Source: Eudoraea sp.
Lineage (GTDB): Bacteria; Bacteroidota; Bacteroidia; Flavobacteriales; Flavobacteriaceae
Assembly: GCA_013042925.1 (NCBI GenBank)
Contig: JABDPH010000376.1
Location: 1 to 5,122 of the forward strand
Reading direction: 5' to 3'
DNA length: 5,122 nt
Positions 1 through 5,122 of the stretch are shown here, in pieces. Numbering within the stretch: the stretch's first letter is position 1; the number at the start of each line of letters is the position of its first letter. The notes beneath the pieces were generated by a model. It had not been told where the DNA came from and did no database searches. It saw only the letters and a program-made list of their open reading frames with translations. The translations under genes were made by a program, and so were the position numbers.

Positions 1-8
1 AAACTAAT

Positions 9-32
9 CCCGCTAAAAAGCGGGTTTTTTTT
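9..32 (+). terminator. Rho-independent terminator of an unseen upstream gene
   Basis: A 6-bp GC-rich stem (CCCGCT at 9-14 pairing with AGCGGG at 19-24) closes an AAAA loop and is followed directly by eight T residues (25-32). The T-run follows the stem only on the + strand, so it ends a + strand transcript from left of the window. It insulates scoA, so scoA's promoter should lie in the 51 bases after it. Confidence 0.9.
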
Positions 33-83
33 ATTTAAAAATGTATTTTAGTAGCTATAGGAAATAACCATATTTATTAGCTT

Positions 84-785
84 ATGATACGTAAAACGGT
101 GGCCAATGTGGAGGAGGCATTACTTGGAGTAGAAGACGGAATGACCTTTATGTTGGGAGGTTTTGGTCTTTGTGGAATACCGGAAAATGCAATTTCGGAG
201 CTTGTTCGCCTGGGGATAAAAGATCTTACCTGTATAAGCAATAATGCTGGCGTTGATGATTTTGGTCTCGGCTTATTGTTACAAAAACACCAGATCAAAA
301 AAATGATTTCCTCCTATGTAGGCGAAAATGAAGAATTTGAAAGGCAGATGTTGAGCGGAGAACTGGAAGTTGAATTAACACCACAAGGGACGCTGGCGGA
401 AAAGTGCAGAGCTGCCCAAGCCGGATTTCCAGCTTTTTATACCCCCGCAGGTTATGGGACAGAAGTAGCAGAGGGCAAGGAAACACGAGATTTTAATGGT
501 AAAATGTATGTTCTGGAGCATGCCTTTGAGGCCAGTTTTGCATTCGTTAAAGCCTGGAAGGGTGATGAAGCAGGGAATTTAATTTTCAAAGGCACCGCCC
601 GAAATTTTAACCCTTGCATGTGCGGTGCAGCTAAGATAACAGTTGCAGAAGTCGAAGAACTGGTACCGGCCGGTGGTCTTGATCCAAATGAAATACATAT
701 TCCCGGGATATTTGTACAACGCATCTTCAAGGGAGAACACTATGAAAAAAGAATAGAACAACGGACTTTAAGATCGAGGAACTAA
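84..785 (+). CDS. scoA: 3-oxoacid CoA-transferase subunit A
   Basis: This is the alpha subunit (233 aa, normal length) of a cytoplasmic family I CoA-transferase, which moves CoA between succinyl-CoA and acetoacetate in ketone-body and short-chain acid use. The family signature is intact at residues 18-33: D18-G19, then GGF at 25-27, G31 and P33. Further conserved blocks are NNAGVDDFG (about 53-61), YVGEN (about 77-81) and the FNP segment near 172-174 followed by [14 protein letters not shown]. The catalytic glutamate is not expected here; it sits in the partner subunit. The start is well fixed: a TAG at 78-80 is in frame two codons upstream. No Shine-Dalgarno sequence is seen, as is common in Bacteroidota. 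scoB follows after 21 bases and the two are surely one operon. The exact acid substrates are inferred from the family; related AtoDA enzymes use acetate or butyrate. Confidence 0.95.
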   Translation: MIRKTVANVEEALLGVEDGMTFMLGGFGLCGIPENAISELVRLGIKDLTCISNNAGVDDFGLGLLLQKHQIKKMISSYVGENEEFERQMLSGELEVELTPQGTLAEKCRAAQAGFPAFYTPAGYGTEVAEGKETRDFNGKMYVLEHAFEASFAFVKAWKGDEAGNLIFKGTARNFNPCMCGAAKITVAEVEELVPAGGLDPNEIHIPGIFVQRIFKGEHYEKRIEQRTLRSRN

Positions 786-794
786 ATACGAAGT

Positions 795-800
795 AAGGAA
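795..800 (+). promoter_or_regulatory. Shine-Dalgarno-like site of scoB
   Basis: AAGGAA lies six bases before the scoB ATG and is a purine-rich site at ordinary spacing. It stands out because the other genes here lack a clear site. It supports 807 as the start and independent re-initiation on the scoAB mRNA. Confidence 0.5.
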
Positions 801-806
801 AATATT

Positions 807-1460
807 ATGCTGGATAAAATTGGTATTGCAAAAAGAATAGCCAGGGAAGTAAAAGACGGGTATTATGTTAATCTCGGCATTGGGATTCCCACCTTAGTTG
901 CAAATTATGTCCGGGACGATATCAGCGTTGAATTTCAAAGTGAAAATGGTGTTTTAGGCATGGGTCCATTCCCTTATGAAGGGGAAGAAGATGCCGATAT
1001 TATCAATGCAGGGAAACAGACTATTACAACATTGCCTGGAGCTTCCTTTTTTGATTCTGCAACTAGTTTTGGAATGATCCGTGGAAAACATGTAGATCTT
1101 ACGATTCTAGGGGCTATGGAAATAGCAGAAAATGGGGATATTGCAAATTGGAAAATACCCGGGAAAATGGTTAAGGGTATGGGTGGAGCAATGGATCTTG
1201 TTGCATCGGCAGAGAATATTATTGTTGCCATGATGCATACCAACAAAAAGGGCGAATCAAAGCTGTTAAAAAAATGTTCACTGCCTCTTACCGGTGTGGG
1301 TTGTGTAAAAAAAGTAGTTACCAATCTTGGGGTTCTGGAGGTTACCTCTAAGGGATTCCGTTTACTTGAAAGGGCTCCCGGGGTAACTGTTGATACTATA
1401 AAACAAGCAACAGAGGGGTCTTTGATTGTTGAAGGTGATATTCCGGAGATGACCGTTTAA
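807..1460 (+). CDS. scoB: 3-oxoacid CoA-transferase subunit B
   Basis: This is the catalytic beta subunit (217 aa, usual length), partner of ScoA in a cytoplasmic succinyl-CoA:3-ketoacid CoA-transferase. The second family signature is complete at residues 43-51 (FQSENGVLG). In the family, its glutamate (E46) forms the glutamyl-CoA thioester intermediate. Other conserved blocks are NLGIGIPT (22-29), the LPGASFFDSATSFGMIRGKH region (76-95) and GMGGAMDLV (124-132). The C-terminus is whole, ending in EGDIPEMTV. The start is bounded by the scoA stop codon, which lies in this same reading frame at 783-785; 807 is the only ATG between. No terminator follows immediately; the first good one is about 290 bases downstream, so the mRNA may carry a long 3' tail. 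Confidence 0.95.
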   Translation: MLDKIGIAKRIAREVKDGYYVNLGIGIPTLVANYVRDDISVEFQSENGVLGMGPFPYEGEEDADIINAGKQTITTLPGASFFDSATSFGMIRGKHVDLTILGAMEIAENGDIANWKIPGKMVKGMGGAMDLVASAENIIVAMMHTNKKGESKLLKKCSLPLTGVGCVKKVVTNLGVLEVTSKGFRLLERAPGVTVDTIKQATEGSLIVEGDIPEMTV

Positions 1461-1506
1461 CGATCATATTATACACTTTATCGACATATTGAAATTAGTT
1501 ACTTAT

Positions 1507-1537
1507 TTCACAACAATTTGGAGATGCTTCACAACAA
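1507..1537. repeat. Two 10-bp direct repeats, TTCACAACAA, 21 bp apart
   Basis: Exact copies of TTCACAACAA lie at 1507-1516 and 1528-1537, and both run on into A/T-rich TTT. The 21-bp period equals two DNA helical turns, which would put both copies on the same face, as for a dimeric regulator. It may equally be chance in AT-rich DNA. No gene starts close by; the nearest candidate is the small ORF at 1622. Confidence 0.4.
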
Positions 1538-1621
1538 ATTTTTAGAGTCTTGAATCATACACATTATCTTTAACTCATAATTTTTCAACCCCAAATCATA
1601 TTTTATTAAATTTTTAAAGCT

Positions 1622-1729
1622 ATGGACGCACAAATTAACCACAGACCTATTGAAGAAGAAATCCAGGTATACCGAAACGAGTTTTTTAGCGGTATAATAA
1701 TGCTGACCAGAAAATTGTTTATGTTTTAG
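1622..1729 (+). CDS. Doubtful 35-residue ORF, possibly a gene remnant
   Basis: An ATG at 1622 opens 35 codons to a TAG at 1727-1729. The first 25 residues (MDAQINHRPIEEEIQVYRNE then FFSGI) look like normal soluble protein with varied codons. The last ten are hydrophobic and basic and look like read-out into non-coding DNA. This suggests the front end of a decayed longer gene, though I cannot name a family. There is no Shine-Dalgarno sequence or clear promoter. It ends 25 bases before the terminator at 1754, so a short independent transcript is possible. It could equally be a chance ORF. Confidence 0.2.
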   Translation: MDAQINHRPIEEEIQVYRNEFFSGIIMLTRKLFMF

Positions 1730-1753
1730 TACATAATATCAGAATAAATTGAG

Positions 1754-1791
1754 AGGAGTAAAGCAATATGTTTTACTCCTTTTTTTATTTT
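1754..1791 (+). terminator. Rho-independent terminator just before the acetyltransferase
   Basis: A perfect 9-bp stem (AGGAGTAAA at 1754-1762 with TTTACTCCT at 1772-1780) closes a 9-base loop. It runs into a T-run at 1780-1786 and, after a single A, TTTT. There is no matching T-run on the other strand, so it acts on + strand transcripts. It probably ends the scoAB mRNA or a small transcript from the preceding spacer. It ends only about 20 bases before the acetyltransferase ATG, which raises the question of where that gene's promoter is. Confidence 0.85.
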
Positions 1792-1811
1792 CGTGGATAT
1801 TATATACAGGC

Positions 1812-2342
1812 ATGAATCTTCATTTGGCAAAATGCACTAATACCGATTTAGATAAGATTATTTCTATTTCCATAGAGACATTTATTGAAGCCTTTGAAAA
1901 GCATAATAACCCGGATGATTTTAAAGCCTATATGGAAAAAGCTTTTTCCAGAAAACAACTTTTAAATGAACTGGCAGATCCTCAGATGCATTTTTACCTT
2001 GTTTACTTGGAAGATGAGCCAATAGGATATTTTAAATTAAATGAAAATGAAGCCCAGGGAGATGTAAAGGATAAAGATTCTATCGAACTAGAAAGAATTT
2101 ATGTAAAAAGCACATTTCAGGGAAATAAGATAGGGCATTTTATGCTAGATCATATTAAGCGTATTGCGACTAACAAAAACAAAAGTTACATCTGGCTCGG
2201 AGTTTGGAAGAAGAACAATAAAGCAATCAGATTCTATGAAAAGAATGGATTTATAAGGTTTGGAGAACACCCTTATTATATAGGCAACGATAAACAAATG
2301 GATTGGCTAATGAAACTCAATTTGATTACCTTGGAAAAATAA
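1812..2342 (+). CDS. paiA: PaiA-like polyamine N-acetyltransferase (GNAT family)
   Basis: This is a 176-aa cytoplasmic GNAT acetyltransferase that transfers acetyl from acetyl-CoA to an amine. From memory it matches Bacillus subtilis PaiA (spermidine/spermine acetyltransferase, 172 aa) along its length: SIETF near residue 20, NPDDFKAYMEKAF near 33-45, LERIYV at 93-98 (motif A strand), IWLGVW at 127-132 and AIRFYEKNGF at 138-147. The acetyl-CoA loop reads QGNKIG (103-108), with lysine where the classic Q-x-x-G-x-G has its first glycine. I chose ATG 1812 because PaiA homologues begin there. A TTG start at 1749 would add 21 hydrophobic residues encoded by the terminator hairpin and its T-run. 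The hydrolase gene follows after 12 bases, so the two are probably co-transcribed. Polyamine as substrate is inferred from similarity. Confidence 0.8.
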   Translation: MNLHLAKCTNTDLDKIISISIETFIEAFEKHNNPDDFKAYMEKAFSRKQLLNELADPQMHFYLVYLEDEPIGYFKLNENEAQGDVKDKDSIELERIYVKSTFQGNKIGHFMLDHIKRIATNKNKSYIWLGVWKKNNKAIRFYEKNGFIRFGEHPYYIGNDKQMDWLMKLNLITLEK

Positions 2343-2354
2343 AATGTATAAACA

Positions 2355-3512
2355 ATGGATATAAAAAATCTTGCCTTCGCTTTTTTGCTATTTTCAATGA
2401 ATACTACAATAAGTCAGCAGGCATATTATTTTCCTGAAAGAAACGCTACTTGGCAAGAACGGCCCCCCTCCGCTTTTAATCTCGATGGAAATAAACTTAA
2501 CGAAGCAGTCAATTTTGCGAAAAGTAATGAATATTCAGGGTCTAGAGATTTGCGTATTGCAATTTTAAAGGGATTTGCTCACGAACCATTTCATCAAATT
2601 TTAGGGCCTACAAAAAAAAGAGGGGGTCCGGCAGGGATAATTTTGAAAAACGGTTACATTGTTCAGCAATGGGGCGATATAAAACGGGTAGATATGACTT
2701 TTAGTGTTACCAAAAGTTTTTTGTCTACAGTGGCAGGCCTCGCGGTAGACAATCATCTAATTCAAAGCACAGATGACAAAGTTTCCTCTTATATCTGGGA
2801 TGGCACATTTGCAGGAGAACATAATAGCAAAATTAGCTGGAAGCATTTATTACAACAAAACTCAGATTGGTCCGGAGAACTATGGGGAGGTAAGGATTGG
2901 GCAGACAGGCCGCCGAAAGAAGGAGGACTGGACGATTGGAAATTTAGAAAACTCAATGAACCGGGCACGGTAATGGAGTACAATGATGTACGCGTAAACG
3001 TATTGGCTTATGCATTGACCCATGTGTGGCGAAAGCCCGTTCCTGTAGTACTCAAGGAGTATTTAATGGATAAAATTGGTACTTCAACTACCTGGCGCTG
3101 GTATGGCTATGACAATGCCTGGACGGTAATTGACGGAATAAAAATGAAATCCGTTACAGGTGGCGGTCATTCAGGGGCAGGGATTTTTATAAGTACTGAA
3201 GATATGGCGCGTTTTGGCTTGCTATTCCTTAATAATGGAAAATGGAATTCGGAACAGCTTCTTAGTGAGGCCTGGGTAAAAGAGGCAATAACACCTTCGG
3301 CACCAAATCCTAACTATGGTTATATGTGGTGGCTTAATAAAAAGGGAGATCGGCAATGGAAGGGACTTTCAGAAGACGTCTATTATGCTGCAGGTTTTGG
3401 CGGGAATTTTATTGTTATTGACAAGGCCAATAACCTGGTAGTGGTCACAAGATGGCTGGAACCTTCCAAGATAGGAGATTTTATGGCCCTGATACAGGAT
3501 GCCATGGAATAG
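2355..3512 (+). CDS. Secreted serine hydrolase, class C beta-lactamase fold (CubicO type)
   Basis: This 385-aa protein belongs to the penicillin-binding-protein-like/beta-lactamase class C superfamily. The nucleophile motif SxxK is S117-V-T-K120. The second motif, usually YxN, reads Y209-N-D211 within EYNDVRVN. The third-motif region is GGGHSGAG (269-276), with an HxG, followed by a typical ISTEDMARFGLLFLNNGKW block. A GFGGN segment at 347-351 leads into the last beta strands, so the fold is complete. Residues 5-20 form a hydrophobic stretch ending near T-I-S, consistent with a short signal peptide and export to the periplasm. The start is tightly bounded: an in-frame TAA lies at 2349-2351. 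The true substrate is unknown; family members include esterases, D-aminopeptidases and amide hydrolases, and true beta-lactamase activity is not implied. It sits behind paiA and converges on the aminotransferase gene. Confidence 0.9.
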   Translation: MDIKNLAFAFLLFSMNTTISQQAYYFPERNATWQERPPSAFNLDGNKLNEAVNFAKSNEYSGSRDLRIAILKGFAHEPFHQILGPTKKRGGPAGIILKNGYIVQQWGDIKRVDMTFSVTKSFLSTVAGLAVDNHLIQSTDDKVSSYIWDGTFAGEHNSKISWKHLLQQNSDWSGELWGGKDWADRPPKEGGLDDWKFRKLNEPGTVMEYNDVRVNVLAYALTHVWRKPVPVVLKEYLMDKIGTSTTWRWYGYDNAWTVIDGIKMKSVTGGGHSGAGIFISTEDMARFGLLFLNNGKWNSEQLLSEAWVKEAITPSAPNPNYGYMWWLNKKGDRQWKGLSEDVYYAAGFGGNFIVIDKANNLVVVTRWLEPSKIGDFMALIQDAME

Positions 3513-3521
3513 AATTAATGT

Positions 3522-3548
3522 TACTGCAATTTTATTTAATAAACAGTA
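3522..3548. other. Hairpin between two convergent genes
   Basis: Only 37 bases separate the two convergent stop codons, and most of them fold. TACTG (3522-3526) pairs with CAGTA (3544-3548) and TTTAT (3531-3535) pairs with ATAAA (3539-3543), leaving a 4-base bulge. There is no clean T-run on either side, so it is at best a weak two-way terminator or an mRNA 3'-end protecting structure. Confidence 0.3.
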
Positions 3549-3549
3549 G

Positions 3550-4707
3550 CTAGATTGCTGTTATAATTTCAGCTGCTTTTAAAAGGGTTTCAGGGGTCTT
3601 TGCAAAACAAATCCGAATCTGTTTATTATCTACAAGATCTTTATTAAAAACTGAAATTGGGATAGTAGCAATCCCAAACTCTTTAGTGAGTCTTTCTGAA
3701 AAAGCAACATCGCTTTCGTCACTGATTTCTGAAAAATCCAATAGTTGAAAATAAGTTCCTTGGGTTGGGGTAAACTTGAATCTTGAATTTTGGATTGCGG
3801 TTAAAAACAAATCGCGTTTTTCCTGATAAAACGGACCTAAATCCAAATAGTGGGCAGGTTGTTTCAGATATTCGGCTAGTGCCCGCTGGAATGGATGATT
3901 AACGCAAAACACATTGAATTCATGAATTTTCTGAAATTCTTTCATTAGTTCTGCTGGTGCTGCACAATAACCCATTTTCCATCCGGTTGCGTGAAAAGTT
4001 TTACCAAATGAGGCACAAACAAAGCTTCTAGATGCCAAATCGGGGTACTTGGAAGCACTTTCATGTGTGTTACTATCAAATACTATATGCTCATAAACTT
4101 CATCACTTAACAAGATAATATTTGTATCCTTTAAGCAACTTTGGAGTTGTAACATATCAGAACTAGAAAAAACCATCCCACTTGGGTTATGTGGGGTATT
4201 AATAATCACCATCCTGGTTTTGTCGTTAAGATGTGCCTTAAATTCATCCCAGTCTATGGAATACTCTTTTCCCTTTAACTGAATTAAAACAGGAATCCCC
4301 CCATTTGTTTTAATTGCAGGCTCATAACAATCATAGGCCGGTTTAAGTACTATTACCTCGTCACCTGGCCAGACCATTGCTGAAATAGCAGTAAAAATGG
4401 CTTGAGTAGCACCTACCGTTAAGGTTATTTCAGACTGCGGATGATAATTAGCCCCATACAAAAGAGAGATTTTTTCAGCTATAACCTCTCTAAGAGGATA
4501 GATACCACCTAAAGGAGCATATTGATTATAACCGTCTTTCATTGCTTTTGCAACCAAATCAATAAGTACAGGATCTGGTTCAAAATTGGGAAAACCCTGC
4601 GAAATGTTAATAGCCTCATGCTCTTTTGCAAGGCGGCTCATGGTAGTAAATATGGATTCAGGTAGTTCTGGTAATTTTGAATTAATTTTTTGTGCAGATG
4701 ACTTCAT
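3550..4707 (-). CDS. ybdL: Methionine aminotransferase (PLP-dependent, YbdL type)
   Basis: This is a 385-aa cytoplasmic fold-type I, class I/II aminotransferase, close in length and sequence to E. coli YbdL (386 aa), which prefers methionine and aromatic amino acids with 2-oxo acids. Visible marks are ISQGFPNFEPD (35-45), NQYAPLGG (61-68), the cofactor-phosphate loop GATQA (99-103), NTPHNPSG with N174 (170-177), SDEVYEH with D202 and Y205, the PLP-binding lysine K236 in SFGKTFHATGWKMGY, and the substrate-carboxylate arginine R365 in IRICFAKT. The start is certain: an in-frame TAA lies at 4711-4713, one codon upstream. There is no Shine-Dalgarno sequence. It stands alone between a convergent gene and the sdh terminator. 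Related kynurenine and glutamine transaminases share this architecture, so methionine as main substrate is an inference. Confidence 0.92.
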   Translation of the reverse strand: MKSSAQKINSKLPELPESIFTTMSRLAKEHEAINISQGFPNFEPDPVLIDLVAKAMKDGYNQYAPLGGIYPLREVIAEKISLLYGANYHPQSEITLTVGATQAIFTAISAMVWPGDEVIVLKPAYDCYEPAIKTNGGIPVLIQLKGKEYSIDWDEFKAHLNDKTRMVIINTPHNPSGMVFSSSDMLQLQSCLKDTNIILLSDEVYEHIVFDSNTHESASKYPDLASRSFVCASFGKTFHATGWKMGYCAAPAELMKEFQKIHEFNVFCVNHPFQRALAEYLKQPAHYLDLGPFYQEKRDLFLTAIQNSRFKFTPTQGTYFQLLDFSEISDESDVAFSERLTKEFGIATIPISVFNKDLVDNKQIRICFAKTPETLLKAAEIITAI

Positions 4708-4723
4708 AGGTTAATAGTTATGG

Positions 4724-4758
4724 TAAAAATAGCAAAAAAGATAGGGCACCATTCCAAA
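4724..4758 (-). promoter_or_regulatory. Weak candidate promoter of the aminotransferase gene
   Basis: On the minus strand TTTG (4758-4755) and TATTTTTA (4731-4724) resemble the Bacteroidota -33 TTTG and -7 TAnnTTTG boxes. The last G is missing and the 23-base spacer is long. Transcription would begin about 10 bases before the ATG. The gap to the sdh terminator leaves little other room for a promoter, which is the main support. Confidence 0.25.
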
Positions 4759-4787
4759 AAAAATCCCGGATAATACTACCCGGGATT
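4756..4787 (-). terminator. Rho-independent terminator after sdhB
   Basis: An 8-bp stem (4762-4769 with 4780-4787, AATCCCGG/CCGGGATT) has a 10-base loop. Read on the minus strand, it is followed by a T-run made by the A residues at 4756-4761. It lies 23 bases past the sdhB stop and separates the sdh operon from the aminotransferase gene, making the latter its own transcription unit. Confidence 0.9.
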
Positions 4788-4810
4788 CTATGAAGATGTA
4801 AATTTCTAAA

Positions 4811-5122
4811 TTAACCTTTTATAGAGGCACTTAAATACTCCCTGTTCATTCTGGCAATATTCTCCAATGAAATTCCCTTTGGGCATTCTATCTCACAAGC
4901 ACCAGTATTAGTGCAATTTCCAAAGCCTTCCAGATCCATCTGGCGTACCATGTTTTGCACGCGTTCTGTAGCTTCAACACGTCCCTGTGGTAATAATGCA
5001 AACTGGGATACTTTGGCTGAAGTAAATAACATGGCGCTGGCATTTTTACAAGCTGCCACACATGCTCCGCAACCAATACAAGCCGCCGCGTTAAATGCCT
5101 TATCCGCATTCTCTTTTCTTAT
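4811..5122 (-). CDS. sdhB: Succinate dehydrogenase iron-sulfur subunit, C-terminal part
   Basis: This is the last 103 residues of SdhB; the gene continues past the right edge, so the N-terminal [2Fe-2S] ferredoxin domain (more than half of the usual roughly 250 aa) is not visible. The frame is open from base 5122 without a start. The cysteines fit the family exactly. In fragment numbering, C15, C18 and C21 plus C80 should bind the [4Fe-4S] cluster, and C25, C70 and C76 the [3Fe-4S] cluster next to the quinone site ([11 protein letters not shown], then [14 protein letters not shown]). SdhB passes electrons from the flavoprotein SdhA to the membrane anchor in the TCA cycle and respiratory chain. 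Fumarate reductase FrdB shares this layout; an aerobic-type flavobacterial SdhB is the better reading. It is the last gene of its operon, as a terminator follows. A shorter ORF from a GTG at 5057-5059 is only a window-edge artefact. Confidence 0.93.
   Translation of the reverse strand: MRKENADKAFNAAACIGCGACVAACKNASAMLFTSAKVSQFALLPQGRVEATERVQNMVRQMDLEGFGNCTNTGACEIECPKGISLENIARMNREYLSASIKG

Larger units (their letters stand above)
1461..1753. other. Gene-poor, AT-rich spacer after scoB
   Basis: About 290 bases separate scoB from the next terminator. I see a weak AT-rich hairpin (TGAAAT 1490-1495 with ATTTCA 1505-1510), a 10-bp direct repeat (1507-1537), and a doubtful 35-codon ORF (1622-1729). 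No recognisable RNA gene, and no convincing TTTG / TAnnTTTG promoter pair of the Bacteroidota type, was found. The stretch could be a long scoAB 3' UTR, a decayed gene, or the site of a small transcript that ends at 1754-1791. Confidence 0.5.

Noticed and set aside
44..51. TATTTTAG as a scoA -7 promoter box
   Set aside because: It is one base off TAnnTTTG, but no TTTG lies at the -33 distance, which falls inside the terminator at 9-32. It is too weak to annotate.
77..1324. Minus-strand open frames opposite scoA and scoB
   Set aside because: They are antisense shadows of two clear genes, with no family resemblance and implausible composition.
1490..1510. TGAAAT/ATTTCA hairpin as a scoB terminator
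   Set aside because: The stem is 6 bp, almost all A/T, with a 9-base loop and no T-run after it.
2344..2364. ATG at 2344 as an alternative start for the hydrolase
   Set aside because: It is in another frame and meets TAA after six codons.
2773..2983. Short open frames within the hydrolase gene on both strands
   Set aside because: They overlap conserved hydrolase sequence in other frames and have no independent support.
4888..5109. Alternative minus-strand frame overlapping sdhB
   Set aside because: It is a shadow frame; the SdhB frame has all seven expected C-terminal cysteines.
1..5122. CRISPR array, tRNA or rRNA, insertion sequence, attachment site, toxin-antitoxin or defence module
   Set aside because: No regularly spaced repeats, RNA gene signatures, transposase or recombinase motifs, or terminal inverted repeats were seen. 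All large genes have clear housekeeping or common accessory assignments.

Overview
The window looks like an ordinary chromosomal stretch of a Bacteroidota bacterium, most likely a flavobacterium. The evidence is an AT-rich background, few Shine-Dalgarno sequences, flavobacterial-type ScoA/ScoB and SdhB sequences, and intrinsic terminators with short, compact spacers. The genus cannot be fixed from the sequence alone.

Layout, left to right. A rho-independent terminator at 9-32 closes an unseen gene to the left. Next comes a two-gene operon, scoA-scoB (84-1460, + strand), for the two subunits of a family I 3-oxoacid (succinyl-CoA:acetoacetate) CoA-transferase. A gene-poor stretch of about 290 bases follows (1461-1753). 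It holds a 10-bp direct repeat, a doubtful 35-codon ORF, and a strong intrinsic terminator at 1754-1791. Just past that terminator are a PaiA-like polyamine N-acetyltransferase of the GNAT family (1812-2342) and, 12 bases later, a secreted class C beta-lactamase-fold serine hydrolase (2355-3512). These two are probably co-transcribed. The right part is on the minus strand: a YbdL-type methionine aminotransferase (3550-4707), then an intrinsic terminator (4756-4787) ending the succinate dehydrogenase operon, whose last gene, sdhB, runs off the right edge (4811-5122, C-terminal 103 residues only).

How the genes relate. ScoAB and SdhB both touch the TCA cycle through succinyl-CoA and succinate, and ScoAB activates ketone bodies. 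They lie in separate transcription units on opposite strands, so this proximity may be incidental. The acetyltransferase and hydrolase form a small accessory pair with no obvious joint pathway. The aminotransferase appears to be a stand-alone gene squeezed between the hydrolase (convergent) and the sdh terminator.

I found no evidence of a new defence, mobile or biosynthetic system. The most interesting place is 1750-1815. An intrinsic terminator sits about 20 bases before the acetyltransferase start, and a naive long ORF would translate that terminator as a false hydrophobic N-terminus.
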